A stretch of 64,000 nucleotides of DNA from Deltaproteobacteria bacterium. Its GTDB lineage: Bacteria > Myxococcota > Myxococcia > SLRQ01. This document shows, piece by piece, positions 46,190 through 54,410 of the stretch (position 1 is the stretch's first letter; every line of letters begins with the position of its first letter). The notes under the pieces are model-generated. The model was not told the DNA's origin, did not search any database, and saw only the letters and a program-made list of their open reading frames with translations. The stretch covers positions 62,001-126,000 of the forward strand of contig JARGFU010000008.1 in assembly GCA_029210625.1 (NCBI GenBank), written 5' to 3'. The position numbers were made by a program, and so were the translations under genes.

Positions 46190-47384
46190 CGCCTGGAGTC
46201 AGCGCTTCGTCCTCGAGGAGGGCCTCGACTTCCTCAACCACGGCTCCTTCGGAGCCTGCCCCCGGGCCGTGCTCGACCACCAGCAGGCCCTGCGCGAGGA
46301 GCTCGAGCGGCAGCCGATGAGCTTCATGGTGCGCCGGCTGCAGCCCCGGCTGGACGAGGCTCGCGCCCGGCTGGCCGCCTTCGTCGGGGCGAGCCCCGCG
46401 GACCTGGTCTTCGTGAACAACGCCACCACCGGGGTGAACGCCGTGCTGCGCAGCCTCGAGCTCCAGGCCGGCGACGAGCTGCTCACCACGAGCCACGCCT
46501 ACAACGCCTGCGCCAACGCCCTGCGCTTCGTCGCCGGGCGGGCGGGGGCGACGGTGAAGGTGATCGAGCTGCCCTTCCCCCTGAAGGATCCGGCCGAGGT
46601 CGTCGAGCGCGTCCTCGACGCGGTGAGCGATCGCAGCCGCCTGCTCCTGATCGACCACATCACCAGCCCCACCGGCCTGGTGCTGCCCATCGAGGCGATC
46701 GTCCCCGAGCTCGAGCGGCGCGGGATCGCCGTGCTGGTCGACGGCGCGCACGGCCCGGGGATGGTCGAGCTCGACCTGCCCGCCCTGGGGGCGAGCTACT
46801 ACACCGGCAACTGGCACAAGTGGTGCTGCGCCCCCAAGGGCGCGGCCTTCCTCTGGGTCCGCGAGGATCGCCGGCGCGAGGTGCGCCCGGTGGTGATCTC
46901 CCACGGCGCCAGCCTCGAGGCGGCGGGCCTCGACCGCTTCCACCCCGAGTTCGACTGGGTGGGCACCGACGATCCCACCGCCTGGCTCAGCGCCGCCGAG
47001 GCCCTGCGCTTCCTCGAGGCCACGGTCGAGGGGGGCTGGCCGGCGATCCGGGCGCGGAACCGCGCCCTCTGCCTCGAGGCGCGCGATCTCCTCTGCGAGG
47101 CCCTCGAGATCGAGCGGACCGCCCCCGACGCGATGATCGGCACCCTGGCCGCCCTCCCCCTCCCGGACCGGCCCCGGCCCGAGGCGCGCCCCCACCTCGA
47201 CCTCGACCCCCTCCAGGAGGTCCTCCTCGCGGACCACCGGATCGAGGTGCCCATCGTCCCCTTCCCCGCGCCGCTCGGCCGGCTGGTGCGCATCTCGGCG
47301 CACCTCTACAACCACCGGGCCCAGTACCAGCGCCTCGCCGACGCCCTGCCCGCGGCGCTGGAGAAGGTCGACTCCCGAGCCTGA
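46182..47384 (+). CDS. Class V aminotransferase, isopenicillin N epimerase-like
   Basis: 400 aa from a GTG. A PLP-dependent fold-type I enzyme. NHGSFGACPRAVLDHQQALREE and FVNNATTGVNAVLRSL are the family N-terminal motifs; VDGAHGPGM has the PLP-pyridine Asp, and YYTGNWHKWCCAPKGAAFLW the Schiff-base Lys. Members include epimerases, cysteine lyases and desulphurases; the isopenicillin N epimerase name marks similarity only. Cytosolic. Starts inside the small lipoprotein gene. Confidence 0.87.
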   Translation: MSSAWSQRFVLEEGLDFLNHGSFGACPRAVLDHQQALREELERQPMSFMVRRLQPRLDEARARLAAFVGASPADLVFVNNATTGVNAVLRSLELQAGDELLTTSHAYNACANALRFVAGRAGATVKVIELPFPLKDPAEVVERVLDAVSDRSRLLLIDHITSPTGLVLPIEAIVPELERRGIAVLVDGAHGPGMVELDLPALGASYYTGNWHKWCCAPKGAAFLWVREDRRREVRPVVISHGASLEAAGLDRFHPEFDWVGTDDPTAWLSAAEALRFLEATVEGGWPAIRARNRALCLEARDLLCEALEIERTAPDAMIGTLAALPLPDRPRPEARPHLDLDPLQEVLLADHRIEVPIVPFPAPLGRLVRISAHLYNHRAQYQRLADALPAALEKVDSRA

Positions 47385-47398
47385 CGCCTGAGGAGAGG

Positions 47399-48028
47399 AT
47401 GAACGAGAAGAGCCTCGACCGTCTGATCGCGACCCTGCCCTGCGCGCTCTACGAGTACGTGCGCTGGCCGGACGGCAGCAGCAAGTTCATCTACGTGAGC
47501 GCGCAGGTCGAGGACCTCTTCGGCTGGAGCGCCCCGGAGGCCATGGAGGACGCGATGAAGCTCTGGGGCGCGGTGCACCCGGAGGACCTCGAGCGGCTGC
47601 TCGCCGAGGACAAGGAGGCCAACGAGAGCCGGACGCGCTTCGACTCCGAGTTCCGGATCCTCGCCCGCTCCGGCGAGACGAAGTGGCTCCACCTGACCTC
47701 GATGCCCAGCGACGAGACCCACGAGGGCCAGGAGATCTGGCGTGGCGTGATGCTCGACGTCACACCCCGCAAGAGCGCGGAGCTCGAGCAGGAGCGGCTG
47801 CGCGGAGAGCTGAAGGTGGCCCACGCCGACCTCGAGGCCCTCTCCGGGCTGCTCCCCATCTGTCTCTACTGCAAGAAGATCCGCGACGACGCCGGCTACT
47901 GGCAGAAGGTCGAGAGCTACCTCGCCCGGCACAGTCAGGCGAAGTTTAGCCACGGCTGCTGCCCCGACTGCGCCGATCGGCTCTCCCACGAGGCCGGCCT
48001 CGAGGCCACGGCCGAAGAGGCGAGCTAG
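47399..48028 (+). CDS. PAS domain protein with C-terminal Cys-cluster motif
   Basis: 209 aa. PAS domain with a PAC tail (about residues 8-130: YVSAQVEDLFGWSAPEAM; RWRGVMLDVTPRKSAE-like ending), a short helix, then LPICLYCKKIRDDAGYWQKV and FSHGCCPDC. This C-terminal CxxCK...SHGxCPxC segment occurs after PAS or receiver domains in other bacteria and probably binds metal; its function is unknown. No kinase or GGDEF output is present. It stands 25 nt before the pseudokinase gene and may sense a signal for that operon. Confidence 0.83.
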   Translation: MNEKSLDRLIATLPCALYEYVRWPDGSSKFIYVSAQVEDLFGWSAPEAMEDAMKLWGAVHPEDLERLLAEDKEANESRTRFDSEFRILARSGETKWLHLTSMPSDETHEGQEIWRGVMLDVTPRKSAELEQERLRGELKVAHADLEALSGLLPICLYCKKIRDDAGYWQKVESYLARHSQAKFSHGCCPDCADRLSHEAGLEATAEEAS

Positions 48029-48053
48029 AGAGGAGCGAGGACGAGCGCGGACC

Positions 48054-49052
48054 ATGCCGACCTTCGTCGAAGAGCTCTGCCCCCGCTGCGGGGCGCCCCT
48101 GCCGGCCCGGGCCGCGACCGGCATCGTGCACTGCGAGTACTGCGCGACCGAGCTGATCCCGGAGTACGGCAGGCTGCGCCTGGTCGAGACCCGCGACGAG
48201 GATCTGCCGGATCCGGACCGCCCCCGGCTCTGGATCGGCGGCCGGCGCTACGTGCTCCTCGGGAGGCTGGCGAGGGGGGAGTGCTCCGACGTCCACCTCG
48301 GCCGCCGGGATCACCGGCTCACCGAGCAGGTGGTGGTGGCGGTGCTGCGGGATCCGGAGCACCGCGAGCGGCTCGCGCAGGCCTGGTCGATCCTCGAGGC
48401 CCTCCAGCGCTCCACCCGCCAGGGCCGCGACCACTTCACCCGCCTCCTGCCCCAGCCGGTCGCGCACGGAGAGGCTCGCCTGGGACTCCACGGCACCGAG
48501 GGCAGCGTCCCGGTGTCGGTCTTCCGGCACGCCCCCGGCTTCATCCACACCCTCGAGGACGTCCGGCAGGCCTACCCCCGGGGCGTCGCGCCCGAGGCGG
48601 CGGTCTGGCTCTGGAAGCGGATCGTCGAGCTGCTCGCCTGGCTGCACCAGTCCGACCAGGTCCACGGCGGGGTGCTGCCCGAGCACCTGCTGATCCATGC
48701 CCGGGATCATGGCGTGCGCCTCGTCGGCTGGTCGCGCTCGGTCCGCGCGGGCGAGCCGCTGCCGGCCTTCACCGCCGCGCGACGCGAGCTCTACCCGGAG
48801 GCTGCCTGGGCGGGCGGCGAGGCCCGCCCGGCGACCGATCTCACCATGGCCGCCCGCTGCATCCGCTGGACCCTCGGCGACACGCCGGCGCCGCCCCCCC
48901 TCGACGATCTGCTGGAGCGCTGGGCCACCGGCGAGGGCCGAGGCGAGGGCTGGGCGCTCCTCGAGGCCATCGACGCGGCCGCCCGCCAGGCCTTCGGCCC
49001 ACCCCGCTACGTACCCTTCCCGATGCCGGGCTGGCCCGGCCTCGAAGCCTAG
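48054..49052 (+). CDS. Zinc-ribbon pseudokinase
   Basis: 332 aa. An N-terminal zinc ribbon (CPRC, Cys9/12; CEYC, Cys27/30) is followed by a protein-kinase-like fold from about residue 64. The glycine-rich strand YVLLGRLARGECSDVHLGRR is recognisable, but the VAIK Lys is Leu98. The HRD catalytic Asp is gone (VHGGVLPEHLLI; His204-Gly205-Gly206), and the DFG Asp is replaced (RLVGWS, Gly225). With all three catalytic signatures lost it should be a pseudokinase that may bind nucleotide or partners. Two vWA genes and a PurA-like gene follow at 15, 7 and 6 nt, which implies a joint complex. Confidence 0.8.
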   Translation: MPTFVEELCPRCGAPLPARAATGIVHCEYCATELIPEYGRLRLVETRDEDLPDPDRPRLWIGGRRYVLLGRLARGECSDVHLGRRDHRLTEQVVVAVLRDPEHRERLAQAWSILEALQRSTRQGRDHFTRLLPQPVAHGEARLGLHGTEGSVPVSVFRHAPGFIHTLEDVRQAYPRGVAPEAAVWLWKRIVELLAWLHQSDQVHGGVLPEHLLIHARDHGVRLVGWSRSVRAGEPLPAFTAARRELYPEAAWAGGEARPATDLTMAARCIRWTLGDTPAPPPLDDLLERWATGEGRGEGWALLEAIDAAARQAFGPPRYVPFPMPGWPGLEA

Positions 49053-49067
49053 AAGAGGAGAACCACG

Positions 49068-49958
49068 ATGGGCTACGGCTCCTATAGCTATGACGCGCAC
49101 CAGGCGCTCACCCGCTCCCGCCAGGGGCTCTCGGCCGACGCCGTCTTCACCCAGACCGTCATGCACCCCGCGATGGACCCCAAGGGCGTCCGCTTCCGCG
49201 AGTCGCGGGACAGCGAGGCGCACCCCGACTCCCTGGGCATCGTCTTCGCCCTCGACATCAGCGGCTCGATGGCCCAGATCCCGGTCAGCATCGCCTGCGA
49301 GCAGCTGCCGGGCTTCATGAAGCTCCTCGAGGACTGCCGGGTGGCCGACCCCCAGGTCCTCTTCATGGCTTTCACCGACCTGCAGGGGGACGGCCGCCCG
49401 CTGCAGGTGGGGCAGTTCGAGACGACCGCCGAGCTGATGGACCAGTGGCTCACCCGCTGCTCCCTCAAGGGAGGCGGCAACGAGCTCTACGAGCTCGCCA
49501 TGCACTTCGCCGCCCACCACACGGCGATGGACTGCTGGGAGCGGCGTCAGAAGAAGGGCTACTTCTTCATCACCGGCGACGAGCCCACCAGCGAGACCCT
49601 CTCCGCCGCGGTGGTCGAGCGCTTCCTCGGCACCAGCATCCAGGACCAGCCCCTCGAGGCGGTGGTGGAGGATCTGAAGAAGACCTACGAGCCCTTCTTC
49701 CTCATCCCCGACCGGAGCCGGGGCTCGCGCATCGCCGACTTCTGGCGGCGCTACCTGGGCGACCGCACGATCGTGCTCGAGAGCCCCGACGACACCTGCG
49801 GGGCCGCCGCCGGCCTGGTCGCCCTCGGCGAGGGCACTGTCTCCGATCTCTCCGAGCTCCAGGCGCGCCTCGTGGCGGCCGGCACCTCGAAGGCCCGCGC
49901 GGGCGCCATCGCCGGCGCCCTGAAGCCCTGGGCCGAGAGCAGCGAGCGGGGCCGGTAG
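49068..49958 (+). CDS. von Willebrand A domain protein, copy 1 of tandem pair
   Basis: 296 aa, cytosolic (no signal or membrane segment). The N-terminus MGYGSYSYDAHQALTRSRQG is almost repeated in the next gene. The vWA core has MIDAS DISGSM (Asp63, Ser65, Ser67), a Thr in AFTDLQGD and an acidic FITGDEPTSE, so metal binding looks intact. The C-terminal region includes YEPFFLIPDRSRGSRI and ends in a helical cap. Copy 2 aligns over the whole length. Lies between the pseudokinase and copy 2 on one strand. Confidence 0.85.
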   Translation: MGYGSYSYDAHQALTRSRQGLSADAVFTQTVMHPAMDPKGVRFRESRDSEAHPDSLGIVFALDISGSMAQIPVSIACEQLPGFMKLLEDCRVADPQVLFMAFTDLQGDGRPLQVGQFETTAELMDQWLTRCSLKGGGNELYELAMHFAAHHTAMDCWERRQKKGYFFITGDEPTSETLSAAVVERFLGTSIQDQPLEAVVEDLKKTYEPFFLIPDRSRGSRIADFWRRYLGDRTIVLESPDDTCGAAAGLVALGEGTVSDLSELQARLVAAGTSKARAGAIAGALKPWAESSERGR

Positions 49959-49965
49959 CGCGGCG

Positions 49966-50949
49966 ATGGGCTACGGCGCCTACAGCTACGAGGCCCACCG
50001 GGCCCTCACCCTCACCCGCCAGGCGAAGCCCGCCCAGGAGGTCTTCCAGCAGCGCGCCTGCCACCCGCTGATGGATCCGCAGGGCATCACCCTGCGAGAG
50101 AGCCGGGACTCCCCCGAGCACCCCGAGTCCCTCGGCATCGTCTTCGCCCTCGACGTCACCGGCTCGATGGGCGCCATCCCCCAGAAGCTCGCGACCCGCG
50201 ACCTCCCGGGCTTCCTCCAGCGCGTGATCGCCCTGGGGATCGACCACCCCCAGGTGCTCTTCCTGGGCGTGGGCGACGCCACCGGCGATCGCGCACCGCT
50301 GCAGATCGGTCAGTTCGAGTCCACCGCCGAGCTGATGGATCAGTGGCTGACCTCCTGCTGGCTGGAGTCGGGGGGCGGCCGCGGCGATCGCGAGTCCTAC
50401 GAGCTCGCCCTCTTCTTCGCCGCCCGCCACGTCGCGATGGACTGCCACCTCAAGCGCGGGCAGCGGGGCTACCTCTTCCTCACCGGCGACGAGAAGCCCT
50501 ACCCGCGCCTCGCCCGCCAGATCGTCCTCTCGGTGCTGGGGCACGAGATCGACACCGACTTCCCGACAGCCGCGGTGGTCGAGGAGGTGCAGCACCTCTT
50601 CGAGCCCTTCTTCCTCATCCCGGATCTGGCCCGCCGCTCGGCTTGCGAGCGCGAGTGGCGCGACCTGCTGGGCGACCGGGTCGTCTGCCTCGAGCACCCG
50701 GACGACACCTGCCTCGCCGCCGCCAGCCTGATCGCCCTCGACCGCGGGCTGCGCGACCTCGATCAGATCGCCGCCGGCCTCGCCGAGGACGGGGAGCCGC
50801 GGGAGCGGGTGAACCGCATCGCGCGGGCGCTGATGCCCTTCGCCGCCTCGCTGGGGCGGGACGGCTGCCCCTCGCCCTCGATCGACCCGGGCGTCCCCGT
50901 CCCCGGGGTGGCGATGGGCGCCTCGCCCTACCGCCTGCCGGACGACTAG
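49966..50949 (+). CDS. von Willebrand A domain protein, copy 2 of tandem pair
   Basis: 327 aa, a paralogue of the preceding gene, with shared blocks MGYGxYSYxAHxAL, RESRDSxEHPxSLGIVFALD, ETTAELMDQWLT-like and FFLIPDxxR. The MIDAS is DVTGSM, with Thr65 in place of the first Ser, which is still a possible metal ligand. An extra 30-residue Pro/Gly-rich tail follows the common region. The two copies could form a heterodimer. PurA-like gene begins 6 nt downstream. Confidence 0.85.
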   Translation: MGYGAYSYEAHRALTLTRQAKPAQEVFQQRACHPLMDPQGITLRESRDSPEHPESLGIVFALDVTGSMGAIPQKLATRDLPGFLQRVIALGIDHPQVLFLGVGDATGDRAPLQIGQFESTAELMDQWLTSCWLESGGGRGDRESYELALFFAARHVAMDCHLKRGQRGYLFLTGDEKPYPRLARQIVLSVLGHEIDTDFPTAAVVEEVQHLFEPFFLIPDLARRSACEREWRDLLGDRVVCLEHPDDTCLAAASLIALDRGLRDLDQIAAGLAEDGEPRERVNRIARALMPFAASLGRDGCPSPSIDPGVPVPGVAMGASPYRLPDD

Positions 50950-50955
50950 GGCGCC

Positions 50956-52263
50956 GTGGCCTCCCGGGCGTGGATGGTCGTCGACCTCGGCTTCGGCGAC
51001 GCGGGCAAGGGCGCGGTCACCGATCACCTCGTGCGACACGAGGGCGCGCGCTGGGTGATCCGCTTCAACGGCGGCGCGCAGGCTGGCCACAACGTCGTCA
51101 GCCCGCAGGGGCGGCACCACACCTTCTCCCAGCTCGGCGCCGGCACCTTCGTGCCCGGCGTGCGCACCTACCTGGCCCCGCCGGTGGTCTTCCACCCCGG
51201 CGCGGTGCGCTTCGAGGCCGCGCACCTGCGGGAGGTAGGCGTCGAGGACGCGCTGTCGCGCCTGCACCTCGCCTCCACCTGCCGGGTCACGACCCCCTTC
51301 CACCAGGCCCTCGGGCGCCTGCGCGAGCTCGCCCGCGGCGCCTCGCCCCACGGCACCTGCGGGGTCGGCGTCGGCGAGACGGTGCGCGACGCCCTCGACC
51401 ACCCGGGTGACGTGCTGCGCGCCGGCGACCTGCGGGACGCCGATCCGGGCGAGCGGCTCGAGCGGATCCGCCACCGGTGTCTCCGGGCGGCGGAGGCGCT
51501 CGCCCTCGACCTCTCTGACCCGCGCTGCGAGGAGGAGCTCGCGCTCCTGCGCGACCCCGAGGTCGTGCTTCGCTGGCGCGAGCTGATCGCTCCGGTCCTC
51601 GAGGCGATCCACCTCGAGGAGGACGAGGCCCTCGACGACGCCACCTTCGGCGAGGGGCCGCTCGTCTTCGAGGGGGCCCAGGGCGTCCTCCTCGACGAGC
51701 GGGCCGGCTTCCATCCCCACACCACCTGGAGCCGCTGCACCAGCGAGGGGGCCGAGGGCTGGCTCGCCGCCCGGGCGCTGCCCCAGCTCCCCCTTCGCCT
51801 CGGCGTCCTGCGGATCTACGCCACCCGCCACGGCCCGGGCCCCTTCCCCTCCGAGGCCCCCGAGCTCGCCTCCCTCCTGCCCGAGCCCCACAACGGCGGG
51901 CCCGGCTGGCAGGGTTCCTTCCGCCGGGGCTGGCTCGACCCGCCCCTGGTTCGTTACGCCATCGCCGCGAACGGCGGGATCGACGGCCTCGCCCTCACCC
52001 ACCTCGATCGCCTCGGCGCGCTGCCGGCCTGGCAGCAGGTGGAAGAGCACGAGGGCCTCGACCGCCCCCTCGCGCCCCCGCCCGCCCCGGGCGAGGACCT
52101 CGAGGCCCAGGCGGCGCTGGGCCGCGCGCTGGCGAGCGCGACCGCGCGCCTCGCGCCGATCCGCGCCCGCGGCGAGGCGGCCTACCTCGCCTGGCTGGAG
52201 CGCACCCTGGAGGCGCCGGTCCGCTTCGTGGGCCGGGGGCCCGCCAGCGGCGCGCTGCGCTGA
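50956..52263 (+). CDS. Divergent adenylosuccinate synthetase (PurA) paralogue
   Basis: 435 aa from a GTG. PurA joins IMP and Asp using GTP. The fold is clear: LGFGDAGKGAVTDHL (E. coli WGDEGKGK; catalytic Asp15 kept), NGGAQAGHN (catalytic His45 kept), FEGAQGVLLDE, ATRHGPGPFPSE and FRRGWLDPP. Motifs that hold the IMP base and the GTP guanine are altered. GTTGRGIGP becomes GTCGVGVGE, the TYPYVTSSN signature becomes FHPHTTWSR, and TKLD becomes THLD. Reaction on a related but different nucleotide is likely. It is the last gene of the vWA/pseudokinase run. A true PurA is presumably elsewhere. Confidence 0.83.
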   Translation: MASRAWMVVDLGFGDAGKGAVTDHLVRHEGARWVIRFNGGAQAGHNVVSPQGRHHTFSQLGAGTFVPGVRTYLAPPVVFHPGAVRFEAAHLREVGVEDALSRLHLASTCRVTTPFHQALGRLRELARGASPHGTCGVGVGETVRDALDHPGDVLRAGDLRDADPGERLERIRHRCLRAAEALALDLSDPRCEEELALLRDPEVVLRWRELIAPVLEAIHLEEDEALDDATFGEGPLVFEGAQGVLLDERAGFHPHTTWSRCTSEGAEGWLAARALPQLPLRLGVLRIYATRHGPGPFPSEAPELASLLPEPHNGGPGWQGSFRRGWLDPPLVRYAIAANGGIDGLALTHLDRLGALPAWQQVEEHEGLDRPLAPPPAPGEDLEAQAALGRALASATARLAPIRARGEAAYLAWLERTLEAPVRFVGRGPASGALR

Positions 52264-52349
52264 ACCTACCCCCTCGCGGGGCGCCGCTTGACAAGCGCCA
52301 CGCCATGGCCTTGTCTGCGCCCGCTTCTCGAACCCTCTTTTCTTGAGCA

Positions 52350-54410
52350 ATGGAGACCGGCGTGAATCGATGGATCTTCCTGACGACGATGGTGGCCGCG
52401 GCGGCGGCCTGCACCCCCAGGACCGGTGAGGCGCCGAGCGAGGCGGTGGAGAAGATGACGAAGAGCGAGGGCGAGACCCAGCCGGCGAAGGACGAGGCGA
52501 ATACGCCCCGCAGCGAGGCGGCGAAGGCCTATGAGGCCGAGTGCGACGCCCTGCTGAAGACCACGAAGGAGCAGATCGCCGCGCTCGAGGCTCTCGAGGG
52601 CGAGAAGACCGTCGACTCGGTGCTGGAGCCCCTCAACGAGATCTGGATCGGCCTGGACCGGGGCGCGAACACGGCCTCGCTGATGCGCGAGGTCCACCCG
52701 GACGCCTCCTTCCGCGAGGTCGCCGACCGCTGCGAGCAGGAGTTCGAGAAGCTGGTCACCGCCCTGGGTCTCTCGCGGCCCCTCTTCGACGCGGTCTCGG
52801 CGCTCGACGTCAGCCAGGAGGACGAGGTCACCCGGCGCCTGGTCGATCACCTGCTGCGGGACTTCCGCCGCTCCGGCGTCGACAAGGACGAGGCCACCCG
52901 CAAGAAGGTCACCGCCCTCCAGGAGGAGCTGGTCACCATCGGCCAGGCCTTCGGCAAGAACATCCGCGAGGACGTCCAGAAGATCGAGCTCGACTCGGTC
53001 GAGCGGCTGGCCGGCCTGCCCCAGGACTACATCGACGCCCACGCCCCGAACGAGGCGGGCAAGATCATCATCACCACCGACTACCCCGACTACATCCCCT
53101 TCCTCACCTACGCGAAGGACGACGCCGCCCGGCTCGAGCTCTACCGGGTCTTCAAGCAGCGCGGTCACCCCCAGAACCTGGAGGTGCTCGGGCAACTGCT
53201 GAAGAAGCGCCACGAGCTCGCCACCCTGCTGGGCTACGAGAGCTGGGCCGCCTACGTCACCGAAGACAAGATGATCAAGAGCAACGCGGCGGCTCGCGAC
53301 TTCATCGAGAAGATCGCGAAGGCCTCGAAGGCCCGCGCGGACCGCGACTACGCCGAGCTGCTGGCGCGCCTCCAGAAGGAGCTACCCGAGGCCAAGGAGG
53401 TGGGCGACTGGCAGAAGGGCTACCTCGAGGAGCTCCTGAAGAAGGAGAAGTACGCCTTCGACTCCCAGAAGGTCCGGGAGTACTTCACCTACGCCAAGGT
53501 GCGCGACGGCATCTTCGCCATGACCGGCCGCCTCTTCGGCGTCGAGATCCGCAAGGTCGAGGCCGAGACCTGGCACGAGAGCGTCGAGGCCTACGAGCTG
53601 CTGGATGGCGGCCAGGTCATCGGCCGCTTCTTCCTCGACATGCACCCCCGCGAGGACAAGTACAAGCACGCCGCCGCCTTCCCGATGGTCACCGGCATCG
53701 TCGATCGCCAGGAGCCCATGGCCACCCTCGTGTGCAACTTCCCCGCCGAGGGGCCGATGGAGCACGACCAGGTGCAGACCTTCTTCCACGAATTCGGCCA
53801 CCTCATCCATCACCTCTTCGGGGGTGATCACCGGTGGGTCGAGGTCTCGGGCTTCCGCACGGAGTGGGACTTCGTCGAGGCGCCCTCCCAGATCCTCGAG
53901 GAGTGGGCCTGGGACGCCAGCACCCTGAAGACCTTCGCCACCAACGCCAAGGGCGAGCCGATCCCCGACGAGCTGGTGAAGGCCATGCGCCGGGCCCGCG
54001 ACTTCGGGAAGGGGACCTTCACGGCGCACCAGATGTTCTACGCCTCGGTCTCCCTGAACTTCTACGAGGCCGATCCCGCCACCATCGACACGACGGCCCT
54101 GCTCAAGGAGCTGCAGGCCCGCTACAGCCCCTTCGCCTACGTCGAGGACACCTACTTCCAGACCAGCTTCGGCCACCTCTACGGCTACTCGGCGATCTAC
54201 TACACCTACATGTGGTCGCTGGTGATCTCGAAGGACCTCTTCAGCGTCTTCCAGAAGGAGGGCATCACCAACCCCGAGGTCGCCGCGCGCTACCGCAAGC
54301 TCGTGCTCGCGCCGGGCGGCTCGAAGGACGCGGCGGTGATGGTCCGCGACTTCCTCGGCCGCGACTACGGCTTCGAGGCCTACGAGGCCTGGCTCAACGC
54401 CGGCGACTGA
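52350..54410 (+). CDS. M3-family metallopeptidase lipoprotein (oligopeptidase)
   Basis: 686 aa. Lipoprotein signal (IFLTTMVAAAAAC) rather than the cytosolic form usual for the family, so it acts in the periplasm or on the outer membrane. Zinc motif HEFGHLIHH (His480, Glu481, His484), third ligand Glu in FVEAPSQILEEW. Thimet-oligopeptidase-like helical fold (YEADPATIDTTALLKELQ, TSFGHLYGYSAIYYTYMWS with the catalytic Tyr/His loop). It should cut short peptides. Its 3' end overlaps the convergent histidine kinase gene by 31 nt. Confidence 0.9.
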   Translation: METGVNRWIFLTTMVAAAAACTPRTGEAPSEAVEKMTKSEGETQPAKDEANTPRSEAAKAYEAECDALLKTTKEQIAALEALEGEKTVDSVLEPLNEIWIGLDRGANTASLMREVHPDASFREVADRCEQEFEKLVTALGLSRPLFDAVSALDVSQEDEVTRRLVDHLLRDFRRSGVDKDEATRKKVTALQEELVTIGQAFGKNIREDVQKIELDSVERLAGLPQDYIDAHAPNEAGKIIITTDYPDYIPFLTYAKDDAARLELYRVFKQRGHPQNLEVLGQLLKKRHELATLLGYESWAAYVTEDKMIKSNAAARDFIEKIAKASKARADRDYAELLARLQKELPEAKEVGDWQKGYLEELLKKEKYAFDSQKVREYFTYAKVRDGIFAMTGRLFGVEIRKVEAETWHESVEAYELLDGGQVIGRFFLDMHPREDKYKHAAAFPMVTGIVDRQEPMATLVCNFPAEGPMEHDQVQTFFHEFGHLIHHLFGGDHRWVEVSGFRTEWDFVEAPSQILEEWAWDASTLKTFATNAKGEPIPDELVKAMRRARDFGKGTFTAHQMFYASVSLNFYEADPATIDTTALLKELQARYSPFAYVEDTYFQTSFGHLYGYSAIYYTYMWSLVISKDLFSVFQKEGITNPEVAARYRKLVLAPGGSKDAAVMVRDFLGRDYGFEAYEAWLNAGD

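Noticed and set aside
52288-52316. Sigma-70 promoter before the M3 peptidase
   Set aside because: TTGACA is present but the sequence 17 nt later, TTGTCT, is a poor -10 box.
49702-52350. An 882-codon open frame on the minus strand opposite the vWA and PurA-like genes
   Set aside because: Antisense to genes with clear motifs and of biased composition, with no recognisable domain.
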